This document shows positions 1 through 6,733 of a DNA stretch of 26,111 nucleotides, in pieces. The notes under the pieces were generated by a model. That model had not been told where the DNA came from. It did no database searches and was given only the letters and a program-made list of their open reading frames with translations. The first letter of the stretch is position 1. Each line of letters opens with the position of its first letter. This DNA is from JBGSMB01 sp041740375 (GTDB lineage Bacteria; Patescibacteriota; Saccharimonadia; Saccharimonadales; JAGQMS01): assembly GCA_041740375.1 (NCBI GenBank), contig JBGSMB010000020.1:1-26111 (forward strand). The letters run 5' to 3'. A program made the translations under genes and the position numbers.

Positions 1-879
1 TGAATGCTCCGAAAAGGCCTTCACGGTCTTATCGACCACTGTCTTTATAGCAATGTACTGGAAGCTTGCAGCAATATCGGCCCTGTGAGCATCACTGAGG
101 AGTCCTGGAAGCTTCGTGGAGGGTGTCTTGTGGTCTCCACCAACCAGGATTTGCGCCTGCCTTAAAACGGCTGTTTTAAGGCCTGAAAAGCTAAAGTCAT
201 ATTCACTCATATTCGAAATTGGGAACGAAAAGGCGTCCGCATTACCAGTTTTGGCTACTTCTGCTACCGAAGGGCCGCCAGGATAGGGGAGGCCGGTCAT
301 TTTAGCCACTTTATCGAATGCTTCACCGATCGCATCGTCTTGTGTTTTGCCGAGAACAGTGTATTCGCCGTGGTTTTTAAAAAGTACTAGCTGAGTGTGG
401 CCACCACTGACAATAAGCGCTAATAGAGGGAAGGAAGGCTGCTGTGTTGGTAGTGAATATTGCTTTTCTAATAACGGTGTTGTCTCGGTGATGAAATTAG
501 CGTAGACGTGCGCTTCTACGTGATTAATCGCATAAAGTGGCTTTTCGCAAATCACCGCTAGAGTTCTCGCCGTTATGGCGCCAATGAGTAGGCTACCACC
601 TAGTCCAGCTCCGTAGGTGACCGCTATACCATCGATCTGCGTCATTTTCTCTTTTACGGATGAACCAGCCAGAAAAGGGTAGGCCTCATCGAGCGCCGCG
701 TCTATCGTCGGAAGTATAGATTCGATATGGCTTCTCGCGGCAATCTCAGGTACTACTCCGCCGTAGGCCTTATGAATATCGATCTGGGTAACGACACTGT
801 TTGCAAGCATGCGCTTGCCGTCCTTCACGATACCAACAGCGGTTTCGTCGCAGCTAGATTCAATTCCTAAAATAGTCAT
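1..879 (-). CDS. tsaD: tRNA N6-adenosine threonylcarbamoyltransferase TsaD (3' end cut off)
   Basis: TsaD transfers the threonylcarbamoyl group onto A37 of ANN-decoding tRNAs, working with TsaB and TsaE (family knowledge). The protein starts MTILGIESSCDETAVGIV, the classic ASKHA-fold opening of Kae1/TsaD. Further on are NHVEAHVYANF, matching the metal-binding HxxxH region, SGGHTQLVLF, and FDKVAKMTGLPYPGGPSV, all typical of the family. The visible part is 293 codons with no stop. The usual length is about 340, so about 50 C-terminal residues, including the late metal-binding Asp, lie beyond the window. The start is the ATG at 879-877. It is divergent from the next gene and only 46 bases separate the two starts. 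Identification is very secure. Confidence 0.97.
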   Translation of the reverse strand, partial: MTILGIESSCDETAVGIVKDGKRMLANSVVTQIDIHKAYGGVVPEIAARSHIESILPTIDAALDEAYPFLAGSSVKEKMTQIDGIAVTYGAGLGGSLLIGAITARTLAVICEKPLYAINHVEAHVYANFITETTPLLEKQYSLPTQQPSFPLLALIVSGGHTQLVLFKNHGEYTVLGKTQDDAIGEAFDKVAKMTGLPYPGGPSVAEVAKTGNADAFSFPISNMSEYDFSFSGLKTAVLRQAQILVGGDHKTPSTKLPGLLSDAHRADIAASFQYIAIKTVVDKTVKAFSEHS

Positions 880-890
880 AATCAGTAAGG

Positions 891-916
891 ATGATACCAG
901 TAATGGGGGGTATACT
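891..916. promoter_or_regulatory. Divergent -10 elements between tsaD and the small gene
   Basis: TATACT at 911-916 (plus) lies 9 bases before the ATG at 926. On the minus strand TATCAT (896-891) lies 11 bases before the tsaD ATG. Neither has a clear -35. Both would give leaders of only a few bases. The plus-strand element is convincing, the minus one weak. Confidence 0.5.
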
Positions 917-925
917 AAAGACAAG

Positions 926-1315
926 ATGAGCGAAAGATTACACCCGTCAGATTTTTTGACAGACTATGAAATCACTCAGGCGGGTCAACGTTTGCAGGCC
1001 GCCGCTAGAATGATCGAACGTCATTATGTTGAGATCGCCCCAGATACTACCGCCGAAAGTAGCATTGGCATGCTGACCTTTACGAGGGCGCAAGTACCAG
1101 AGCTTGAAAATCGTGAGCTAGAGGTTCGGTTTAAAGACCTAAAAGTCGTTCGTATGACGCTACATTCTGGTTGGCCAGAAGGCTTCACGGCTTATTTTGA
1201 AGATGGCAACTTTCTGGAGCTCGATACGATCGATCCATCTACGGGCGGCTATGTATCCAGAACTGAGACCAACGAGCTATTGAGCGTTGTTAAAGTTGTG
1301 TGCGCTTCTTTGTAA
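926..1315 (+). CDS. Conserved-looking hypothetical protein, 129 aa
   Basis: I do not recognise this protein. The open frame extends upstream to 809, but those codons overlap tsaD on the other strand, so I take the ATG at 926 (MSERLHPSDFLTDYEI), which sits 9 bases after a TATACT box. The sequence is soluble and mixed alpha/beta: a helical N-terminal third (QAGQRLQAAARMIERHYVE), then strand-rich segments such as ELEVRFKDLKVVRMTLHSG and FTAYFEDGNFLELD. There is no signal peptide, membrane segment or metal motif. It lies just upstream of the glutamine-synthetase-like gene, with its own -10 between them, so it need not be co-transcribed. Coding status is supported by position, promoter and codon use. 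Confidence 0.75.
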   Translation: MSERLHPSDFLTDYEITQAGQRLQAAARMIERHYVEIAPDTTAESSIGMLTFTRAQVPELENRELEVRFKDLKVVRMTLHSGWPEGFTAYFEDGNFLELDTIDPSTGGYVSRTETNELLSVVKVVCASL

Positions 1316-1343
1316 AGCGTAACGTTTTGTTAGCGAAAAAGGG

Positions 1344-1349
1344 TACAAT
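1344..1349 (+). promoter_or_regulatory. -10 element TACAAT for the glutamine-synthetase-like gene
   Basis: TACAAT ends 6 bases before the ATG at 1356, placing the expected transcription start at or next to the A of the start codon. No good -35 is seen and there is no Shine-Dalgarno sequence. This suggests a leaderless mRNA. Confidence 0.55.
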
Positions 1350-1355
1350 AGTGTG

Positions 1356-2603
1356 ATGGAGTATGTACGTTTAGTTTTCGCCGACCTTAACGGCGCGATG
1401 AAGGGCAAAATGGTGCCCAAAATCGAGTATGACCAGACTGCCACCTACGGCATGCCACGCTCAGTTTTAATGCAAGATATTGAAGGCGAGGAAAATGCTA
1501 CTGTAGAAGGGTTTACGCCAGAGTCTGGCGATACAGATATGCGACTAGTTCCTATTCAGGAGACTTATTGCTCGGCGCCCGGTAACGAAGGTATGGATCA
1601 AGTCATCGTCGATATAACAGATGCGAATAGTGGCACACTCACCGCATCGCCGCGATCAGTGCTACAACGCGCGGTTGAACGTCTGGAGAGTTTTGGGTTT
1701 AGTGCAAAAGCAGCAACTGAACTTGAATTTTATGTACTAAAAAGTAATGGAGAGCTATACGACGCGCACGAACTCGAGCAACCGTATGGTGACATGAACG
1801 CACTTGATAAGCTTGGGGGCCTACTCAACGAATTAGTTGAGGGTACGGCTACAATTGGACTAAGACCAGAGGCGGTGTTAAGCGAGTCGGGTCCTGGTCA
1901 GCTAGAGATTAATTTTCGCCCAGACCATCCCTTGGCAATCGCAGACAGAACTTTTTACTTCAAGCAAATGGTTCGCGAAGTAACTCGTTCTCATGAGCTT
2001 CAAGCGACGTTTTTGCCGAAGCCATTTGCTGAGCATTCTGGGTCTGGATGTCACTTGCACTTCAGTTTATGGAGAGACGGCCAAAACGTGTTCGCAAATG
2101 ATCCGGACATTTTAGAGCAATTCACTGCTGGCGTGATCGCATATACACACGATACCTTTGCGCTTATCGCGCCAGGGCCCAATAGCTATCGTCGAATTCA
2201 GCTTGCTCACGGCTATGTGCCGACAAGCCCAACTTACGGCGACGACGATAGACGAGTCGCGCTTCGATTTGTGGGCGAGGGAGATAGTCGTCGCCTAGAG
2301 CATCGCATTGCTGGTTCGGACGCCAATCCATACTTACAACTCGCAGCTCTTATTCACTCTGGTTTGCAGGGTATTGAGGAGAGTTTACGTTACGACAGTG
2401 ATAAAGTACGCTCCTCAATAGATGCATCATTTGTTGATAATCTACCGCAAGCACTCGGTAGACTGTCAGCGAGTGAGTTTACAAGAAGTAGACTCGGAGG
2501 TGACTTCGTAGACAGTTTTGTCGCGGTAAAAACTCAGGAGTGGGGTAAGTTCCAGGCTCAAATTACACCCTGGGAGCGCACGACATATGGCTCTATTGTC
2601 TAG
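1356..2603 (+). CDS. Glutamine synthetase family protein (glutamate-ammonia or glutamate-amine ligase)
   Basis: This 415-aa protein belongs to the glutamine synthetase family, which activates a glutamate gamma-carboxyl with ATP and couples it to ammonia or an amine. The N-terminal beta-grasp domain begins at once (MEYVRLVFADLNGAMKGK). Active-site blocks appear in order: TELEFYVL (first metal Glu), SGPGQLEINF (metal Glu), GSGCHLHFSLW (His), PGPNSYRRI (substrate Arg) and RRLEHRIAGSDANPYLQ (Glu and Arg). The bacterial GlnA adenylylation Tyr region is absent, and the protein is shorter than GlnA at its N-terminus, more like gamma-glutamylamide ligases such as PuuA. The ATG at 1356 is chosen over the GTG at 1353 because it fits the -10 position. 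The neighbouring MurE-like ligase and amine-forming decarboxylase make an amine substrate conceivable. That is inference; an ammonia-using enzyme is equally possible. Confidence 0.88.
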   Translation: MEYVRLVFADLNGAMKGKMVPKIEYDQTATYGMPRSVLMQDIEGEENATVEGFTPESGDTDMRLVPIQETYCSAPGNEGMDQVIVDITDANSGTLTASPRSVLQRAVERLESFGFSAKAATELEFYVLKSNGELYDAHELEQPYGDMNALDKLGGLLNELVEGTATIGLRPEAVLSESGPGQLEINFRPDHPLAIADRTFYFKQMVREVTRSHELQATFLPKPFAEHSGSGCHLHFSLWRDGQNVFANDPDILEQFTAGVIAYTHDTFALIAPGPNSYRRIQLAHGYVPTSPTYGDDDRRVALRFVGEGDSRRLEHRIAGSDANPYLQLAALIHSGLQGIEESLRYDSDKVRSSIDASFVDNLPQALGRLSASEFTRSRLGGDFVDSFVAVKTQEWGKFQAQITPWERTTYGSIV

Positions 2604-2623
2604 TATGGCTTTAGGGGTACAAT
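2596..2623 (+). promoter_or_regulatory. Promoter for the MurE-like gene
   Basis: TTGTCT (2596-2601), a 16-base spacer and TACAAT (2618-2623). The -35 overlaps the stop codon of the upstream gene. The expected start near 2630 leaves a leader of about 29 bases with an AAAAGG ribosome binding site before the ATG at 2659. Confidence 0.5.
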
Positions 2624-2658
2624 AACCACCAATAGATAAAATCAAGAAAAGGTAGTAA

Positions 2659-3984
2659 ATGTCTCATAGTCCGAATACCGGGGTGAAAGCAAAAATAAAA
2701 GCTGTCGTTCCAAAAAAGCTGTTGAAAAAGGGCCTGCCTGTGTATCATTTAGCGCGCGGTCATGCCGTTGCGGCTCGACACGGGTATCCAATGCGTGGAC
2801 TTAAGGTCATCGGTGTTACTGGTACTAATGGTAAAACAACTACCGTCGCATACATCGACAGCATACTGCGTGCTGCTGGCAAGAAGACAGCTGCGTATAC
2901 TACCGTTTATCAAAGAGTTGGCGACAAAATGCAACCGACGACCGACTATACCTACACGATCGACCCGGTGGCCGTGTATGACATGTACAAAAAAGCTCGA
3001 AAAGAAAAAGTAGATTATGTTGTTCAGGAAGTAACTTCACAGGCGCTCCACCAGCACCGCTTGGTTGGTATTAACTACTCCGGAACGGTCTTCACCAACC
3101 TCACGTACGAACACATGGATTATCACAAAACTATGGAGAACTACGCCCGCGCGAAAGGCATGCTGTTTGAAGGTAAACCATACGTCATCGTTGTCAATAA
3201 CGATGATGAATGGGGAAGAACATATTTTTCTAAGTATCCGGCAGGTAGACGTAAAATTTTGTACGGACAGAACGACGAGGGAAACGCCCAGCTCAAAAAC
3301 ATTAAACTGGGCCTAAAAGGCTCTACGGCGACGATCGAAATAGACTATGAAACTATTCAGATTGCTACGAAACTGCCCGGAGAATACAACGTCTACAATG
3401 CAGCAGGAGCGGCCTTGGTTTGTTACGGCCTTGGCATTCCAATCACGGCAATCGAAATGGGTATTAGAGACTTAACATCATTACCGGGGCGCATGGTGAG
3501 TATCGAGGAAAAGCAATCATTCGCAGTATTTAGCGACTACGCACACACACCAGATGGAATTGAGCAGGCTCTAAAGACATTAAAGGCAGTGACGAAGGGG
3601 AAACTCACTATTGTGCAAAGCGCGTTTGATGGCCGAGATCCGGAAAAGTGGCCCTTACTTGGAGAGGCAAGCGCCAAATATGCTGATAAAATTTTTGTAA
3701 CAGACGAAGAAGCCGCCACTCGCCCTAGAAGTGATATGAGGTCCAGTATTATTAATGCTGCTCGTTCACTTAATCCAGACGTCGAGATTCGAGAAATAGA
3801 AGACCGATATACGGCAATTTTGGAGGCTTGCGCAGAAGCGAAGCCTCACGATACGGTCCTTATTGTCCCGCAGGGCCACCTAGATGCCAGAGAATTTTAC
3901 GGTTACACCTATAAAGGTACTGACGCGGACCTTGCTAGGCAAGCGCTTCGTTTCCTGCGTGAACACAAAAAACTAAAGAAGTAG
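2659..3984 (+). CDS. MurE-like Mur ligase lacking the N-terminal UDP-binding domain
   Basis: Mur ligases join an amino acid to a peptide carboxylate through an acyl-phosphate, using ATP. The P-loop GVTGTNGKTTT begins at about residue 51, followed by the MurE-like EVTSQALHQHR, NLTYEHMDYHKTMENYARAK, PGEYNVYNAAGA, PGRM and SDYAHTPDGIEQALK. So both the central ATPase domain and the C-terminal domain are present. Canonical MurE has about 60 more residues ahead of the P-loop for the UDP-sugar. Here there is only a basic stretch and a short YHLARGHAVAARHGYP segment, the form I associate with CPR MurE-like proteins. The DNPR motif that selects diaminopimelate is not recognisable; the region reads TDEEAATRPRSDM. 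Family membership is firm. The added amino acid and the acceptor are unknown. Confidence 0.88.
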   Translation: MSHSPNTGVKAKIKAVVPKKLLKKGLPVYHLARGHAVAARHGYPMRGLKVIGVTGTNGKTTTVAYIDSILRAAGKKTAAYTTVYQRVGDKMQPTTDYTYTIDPVAVYDMYKKARKEKVDYVVQEVTSQALHQHRLVGINYSGTVFTNLTYEHMDYHKTMENYARAKGMLFEGKPYVIVVNNDDEWGRTYFSKYPAGRRKILYGQNDEGNAQLKNIKLGLKGSTATIEIDYETIQIATKLPGEYNVYNAAGAALVCYGLGIPITAIEMGIRDLTSLPGRMVSIEEKQSFAVFSDYAHTPDGIEQALKTLKAVTKGKLTIVQSAFDGRDPEKWPLLGEASAKYADKIFVTDEEAATRPRSDMRSSIINAARSLNPDVEIREIEDRYTAILEACAEAKPHDTVLIVPQGHLDAREFYGYTYKGTDADLARQALRFLREHKKLKK

Positions 3985-3985
3985 T

Positions 3986-5152
3986 CTAGTCGACAAACAC
4001 TAGCTTTGGGATCGGGAAGGCATTAAAGGATGTACTCGTTGCCCAAGAGTACGCGCCCATACTAGGACTAACAAGTAGGTCGCCTCGCTTTAGCGCGGGG
4101 AGCGGTACATCTCTCGCAAATACATCAACACTGTCACAGGTTGGACCAGCTAGGGTGCTAAGAGCGAGTATGGCGTTGGGGTGTTCTAATTCCTCCAGGC
4201 TCCAAATATGATATTCCCCGTGCTCGAATAATATCCCGGAGTAACTTCCGTAGATACCATCGTCCAAGTAGTACCATAACTGACTTTCTCGCTCAGCCAT
4301 ACCCATAACGCTCATGACGCTCACCACGGCTTCTGCGCAAATACCTCGACCAACTTCACTTATAATTCTGACATCTCTTGGAAACAGCGATTCTAGGACT
4401 TGTCTGATTGGTTCGCAGAACTCCTTTTTGTCAGGTATCGGCTCTGTATATGGCGCAGGCCAACCACCACCTATATCTAACACAGACAGCGTCACACCAA
4501 CCTTGTCTGCTGAATCAAACAGTTCTCGGCAGATTGTAATTGCATCAACCATAGGCTGCGGGCTATAGAGTTGGCTTCCGGCATGAAAACTGAGGCCTAC
4601 CACTTGGTACCCCGCATTAACTGTTTGTTGAAGCAACTCTACGGTACTTTCTACGGGGGCGCCAAATTTGTAGGACAGATCTATTTGAGCGTCGTCAGTA
4701 CGAAAAGAAACACGCAATAGTAACTTAACCTTGTCTATATATGGCGCGAAAACCTCAAGCTCATACAAACTGTCATACACAAAAGTGTCAATGCCTTTAG
4801 CAATAGCGTCTCTAACATCCTGCAGTCTCTTTATGGGATGTGTGTGTATCATTTTTTCTGAAGTAGCACCCGCCTGTAATGCTAAGTTGATTTCTCCAAT
4901 TGAAGCAACGTCAAAGCTCATCCCAGCGTCTGCGAGAATTTTAAGTCCTTCCGGAGACGGGAAGGACTTGATAGCGAAGTGATGATCTACCATCGGTAGC
5001 TCCCGCTTAAGTTCTGCGTACTGGTCCAGTAATCGCGCGCGACTTACGATTTGCAGCGGCGTACCGTGTTCGCGCGCGAGAGCAGTTATTTCCTGGGTCG
5101 AGAGCCAGCGCAATAGCTTTTGTTTTTGAACGAGAGGCCACTTTTTGGACAT
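3986..5152 (-). CDS. Ornithine/lysine decarboxylase-like PLP enzyme (fold type III)
   Basis: This is an alanine-racemase-fold decarboxylase of the eukaryotic-type ornithine decarboxylase / diaminopimelate decarboxylase superfamily. Features in order: FAIKSFPSPEGLKILADAG with the PLP lysine, SFHAGSQ, IGGGWP, EVGRGICAEA (phosphate binding), DDGIYGSYSGILFEH, and GPTCDSVDVFARDVPLP, whose Cys and Asp are typical of ornithine/lysine decarboxylases rather than LysA. Expected products are putrescine or cadaverine plus CO2. The reading frame opens at 5167, but that ATG lies inside a TATGAT box. I therefore prefer the ATG at 5152 (MSKKWPLVQKQK), giving 388 aa. It converges on the MurE-like gene with a single base between stop codons. 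Substrate choice between ornithine and lysine cannot be decided here. Confidence 0.88.
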   Translation of the reverse strand: MSKKWPLVQKQKLLRWLSTQEITALAREHGTPLQIVSRARLLDQYAELKRELPMVDHHFAIKSFPSPEGLKILADAGMSFDVASIGEINLALQAGATSEKMIHTHPIKRLQDVRDAIAKGIDTFVYDSLYELEVFAPYIDKVKLLLRVSFRTDDAQIDLSYKFGAPVESTVELLQQTVNAGYQVVGLSFHAGSQLYSPQPMVDAITICRELFDSADKVGVTLSVLDIGGGWPAPYTEPIPDKKEFCEPIRQVLESLFPRDVRIISEVGRGICAEAVVSVMSVMGMAERESQLWYYLDDGIYGSYSGILFEHGEYHIWSLEELEHPNAILALSTLAGPTCDSVDVFARDVPLPALKRGDLLVSPSMGAYSWATSTSFNAFPIPKLVFVD

Positions 5153-5162
5153 GATAGTAGTA

Positions 5163-5168
5163 ATCATA
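5163..5168 (-). promoter_or_regulatory. -10 element TATGAT for the decarboxylase
   Basis: On the minus strand TATGAT lies 10 bases before the ATG at 5152. It overlaps the alternative ATG at 5167, which argues against that start. No clear -35 is present. Confidence 0.45.
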
Positions 5169-5222
5169 TCAGAGGAAACTTAAAGCGGAGTCATATTCCG
5201 TCAAGCATTCGGCAGAAGAATA

Positions 5223-5251
5223 TTGACATAAGCACTAATAAGTGCTAGTAT
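5223..5251 (+). promoter_or_regulatory. Promoter with an internal palindrome (candidate operator)
   Basis: TTGACA (5223-5228), a 17-base spacer and TAGTAT (5246-5251) form a consensus-like promoter. The spacer is almost filled by a perfect inverted repeat, AGCACT-AATA-AGTGCT (5231-5246). The half-sites match the core of the CIRCE operator found upstream of groES in this window, but the arms are 4 bases apart instead of 11. A repressor bound here would block RNA polymerase. Confidence 0.7.
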
Positions 5252-5288
5252 AAGCTCATACATCAATAAAAAACAAAAAAGTCAAAAA

Positions 5289-5717
5289 ATGAAAACAGCA
5301 CACTACACAATACAAACTTTTCAAGCGATCGAATCAATTCGTAACTATAAAGTAGCGCTTAACTTTATTTCAGATAGCGACCAAACACTTGTATTAGATG
5401 TTTATGACTGTGGCGACGCCTCTCTTGATTCTTGGGTTGCAAGGCTTAAAGCAACAGCACGGGAAGGTTCGGTATATGCATATGATCACCGTCTTGACGG
5501 AAAGGTAGCGTCAAACTTGCCCTCTGTTAGTATTATGTTTGACGCCATACACGGTACTGCTGATTTAGCAGAAGCTGTCGTGCTCTCAGGGAATCGCTCG
5601 TATTTTTCAAAGCTTGCAAAGTCGCTCACTACCCGAGTGTTTACTGAAGTAGAATTGGACGAACAACTAGAACTTTCGCAATCGAAAAAGCTACTCAATC
5701 TAGCTGCCGCCTTTTAG
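5289..5717 (+). CDS. Hypothetical protein, 142 aa, behind a palindrome-containing promoter
   Basis: I do not recognise this protein. It starts MKTAHYTIQTFQAIESIRNYK and is soluble, with no signal peptide, membrane span or cysteine motif. Strand-like segments (VALNFISD, TLVLDVYDC) alternate with helices, and the C-terminal 45 residues (SKLAKSLTTRVFTEVELDEQLELS...) look helical. The first two thirds could be a small alpha/beta domain. The mRNA leader of about 30 bases is nearly all A and C, with no Shine-Dalgarno sequence, so initiation may rely on an unstructured A-rich leader. The strong promoter with its palindrome suggests regulated, perhaps stress-linked, expression. It is transcribed away from the decarboxylase. 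Confidence 0.8.
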   Translation: MKTAHYTIQTFQAIESIRNYKVALNFISDSDQTLVLDVYDCGDASLDSWVARLKATAREGSVYAYDHRLDGKVASNLPSVSIMFDAIHGTADLAEAVVLSGNRSYFSKLAKSLTTRVFTEVELDEQLELSQSKKLLNLAAAF

Positions 5718-5722
5718 CTATT

Positions 5723-5754
5723 TACTTATTTATAAAATAGTTTTATAGTAAGTA
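5723..5754 (+). repeat. AT-rich inverted repeat after the 142-aa gene
   Basis: TACTTA (5723-5728) pairs with TAAGTA (5749-5754), and TATAAAA (5731-5737) pairs with TTTTATA (5741-5747). Together they make a 13-bp stem with a small internal loop, starting 5 bases after the stop codon. There is no T tract, so it may be an mRNA-end hairpin. TTTACT-17-TATAGT (5721-5749) inside it could also serve as a weak promoter for the next gene. A second hairpin, TCTCTTG/CAAGAGA, lies at 5756-5775. Confidence 0.55.
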
Positions 5755-5812
5755 TTCTCTTGTAATTGCAAGAGATGTCCCATCCTGCTATACCTACTGA
5801 AACGGGGGATCC

Positions 5813-6115
5813 GTGAAGGATCGCACAACCAGTGAGCCGTCATTCGTTCAGTCAAAAAAACGAGAACGAAGAAGGCAAAAGCGCGCTGCACGTCGGCGCC
5901 ACAACAGGGCACAACGCAAGGCTCGAGTGGTGCATGGAGGTGGCTTGAAGAAGGAGCGCCTCACCCGTGGGGCTGGTCGCTTGAGGCGAGAACAGCGGGC
6001 CAGCATGATTGCTGAGGTCTATTCGGGGCTTCGGCAAGTAGGGGTGAAATCACGACCTCGCATCCAAAAGGTGCCGAGGGCCAGCTCGACATCGTCGTTC
6101 GGCATTCGCCGATAG
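5813..6115 (+). CDS. Small, very basic hypothetical protein, 100 aa
   Basis: I do not recognise this protein. It begins at a GTG preceded by GGGGGAT (5804-5810), a usable ribosome binding site. It is extremely rich in Arg and Lys, with runs such as KKRERRRQKRAARRRHNRAQ, and has no acidic or hydrophobic stretch. It would be largely disordered and able to bind nucleic acid. Base composition is clearly more GC-rich than the flanking genes, with codons such as cgc, ggc and ctc. A perfect 12-bp terminator-type hairpin follows 8 bases after the stop. The next gene is convergent and has the same style, so the pair may be a recently acquired cassette. Coding status is likely but not certain, because low-complexity basic frames can be spurious. 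Confidence 0.55.
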   Translation: MKDRTTSEPSFVQSKKRERRRQKRAARRRHNRAQRKARVVHGGGLKKERLTRGAGRLRREQRASMIAEVYSGLRQVGVKSRPRIQKVPRASSTSSFGIRR

Positions 6116-6123
6116 ACAAAACA

Positions 6124-6155
6124 GGGGTGCGCAGCTATCGCTGCGCACCCCATTT
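6124..6155 (+). terminator. Strong hairpin terminator after the basic 100-aa gene
   Basis: A perfect 12-bp stem (6124-6135 with 6140-6151), GGGGTGCGCAGC with loop TATC, is followed by ATTT. The T tract is short, but the stem is very stable and sits just past the stop codon. Confidence 0.7.
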
Positions 6156-6170
6156 ACATTAGTGCGGTAA

Positions 6171-6216
6171 CCAAAAAAATGAAAAGCCCCGCACCACCTA
6201 TTAGGATGATGCGGGG
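6171..6216 (-). terminator. Rho-independent terminator for the 127-aa gene
   Basis: On the minus strand a stem CCCCGCA/TGCGGGG (6216-6210 with 6193-6187), with a partly paired inner part, is followed by CTTTTCATTTTTTT. It begins 7 bases after the stop codon at 6223-6225. Confidence 0.8.
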
Positions 6217-6222
6217 AATTTC

Positions 6223-6606
6223 TTATCTAACCACTACGTCCACTTGATTCGCCCAACTACTTTCTTTTCGGGCGATTGTGTCATTGATGAGTCTCACGAA
6301 TTCAGCGGCGAGCTCACGCGGGCTAACCAACCTGTTCCCCAGTTCGTCATCAGTCACCTTGCCGTAGGCACAGACTTCGGCGCGGTGCTTTGTAGGCCTG
6401 AACTCTTCGCTCAGGCCGGTATACCTCCACCGGAGCTCTCTATAAGCCTCTGTAAGCGCGGAGATATTCAGAACCAATTTTCGTTGACTCTGAGTCCGAC
6501 AACAGATAGCGAAAAGCGTTCTGTTGTTTGGGTCGACGAAGTATTCAATCCATGCATTCGCCGAACCGATCTTGGCCGGTTCGGTTTCTTTCGTTGTAGA
6601 CGTCAA
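6223..6606 (-). CDS. Hypothetical protein, 127 aa
   Basis: I do not recognise this protein. No ATG or GTG is available in frame. The TTG at 6606-6604 is the only plausible start and has AGGGG 7 bases ahead of it, so I accept it. A consensus-like promoter lies upstream and a terminator downstream, which together support this strand over the competing 126-aa frame on the plus strand. The protein is soluble: a strand-rich N-terminal half (AWIEYFVDPNNRTLFAICCR, KLVLNISALTEAYRELRWRY) and a helical C-terminal part (SPRELAAEFVRLINDTIARK) ending QVDVVVR. Its GC content and codon use resemble the convergent basic gene and differ from the rest of the window. A hairpin CCGAACC/GGTTCGG (6561-6584) lies in its first codons and could affect translation. 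Confidence 0.65.
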   Translation of the reverse strand: MTSTTKETEPAKIGSANAWIEYFVDPNNRTLFAICCRTQSQRKLVLNISALTEAYRELRWRYTGLSEEFRPTKHRAEVCAYGKVTDDELGNRLVSPRELAAEFVRLINDTIARKESSWANQVDVVVR

Positions 6607-6645
6607 TGTACAGCCCCTGGCTAGTGATTTGGATAAGACCGATAG

Positions 6646-6674
6646 ATTTTAACAGAGGTAGATAAATAAAGCAA
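6646..6674 (-). promoter_or_regulatory. Minus-strand promoter for the 127-aa gene
   Basis: On the minus strand TTGCTT (6674-6669), a 17-base spacer and TAAAAT (6651-6646). The expected start near 6639 gives a leader of about 33 bases containing AGGGG before the TTG start. Confidence 0.65.
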
Positions 6675-6695
6675 TACCGCGGATAAGTAAAATAT

Positions 6696-6725
6696 TTGGC
6701 ACTCTATGCATTCAAGTGCTAATAT
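6696..6725 (+). promoter_or_regulatory. CIRCE-like heat-shock operator overlapping the groESL promoter
   Basis: TTGGCACTC-N9-AAGTGCTAA (6696-6722) matches the HrcA operator CIRCE (TTAGCACTC-N9-GAGTGCTAA) at 16 of 18 arm positions with the exact 9-base spacing. TTGGCA (6696-6701) and TAATAT (6720-6725), 18 bases apart, give a -35/-10 pair lying on the operator arms, so bound HrcA would exclude RNA polymerase. HrcA itself is not in the window. Confidence 0.88.
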
Positions 6726-6733
6726 AGGTATGA

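Noticed and set aside
809..925. Upstream extension of the 129-aa gene to the ATG at 809
   Set aside because: These 39 codons overlap tsaD antisense and would place the -10 box inside the coding region.
6244..6624. 126-aa plus-strand open frame opposite the 127-aa gene
   Set aside because: The minus-strand frame has a promoter, an AGGGG ribosome binding site and a terminator; the plus frame has none of these.
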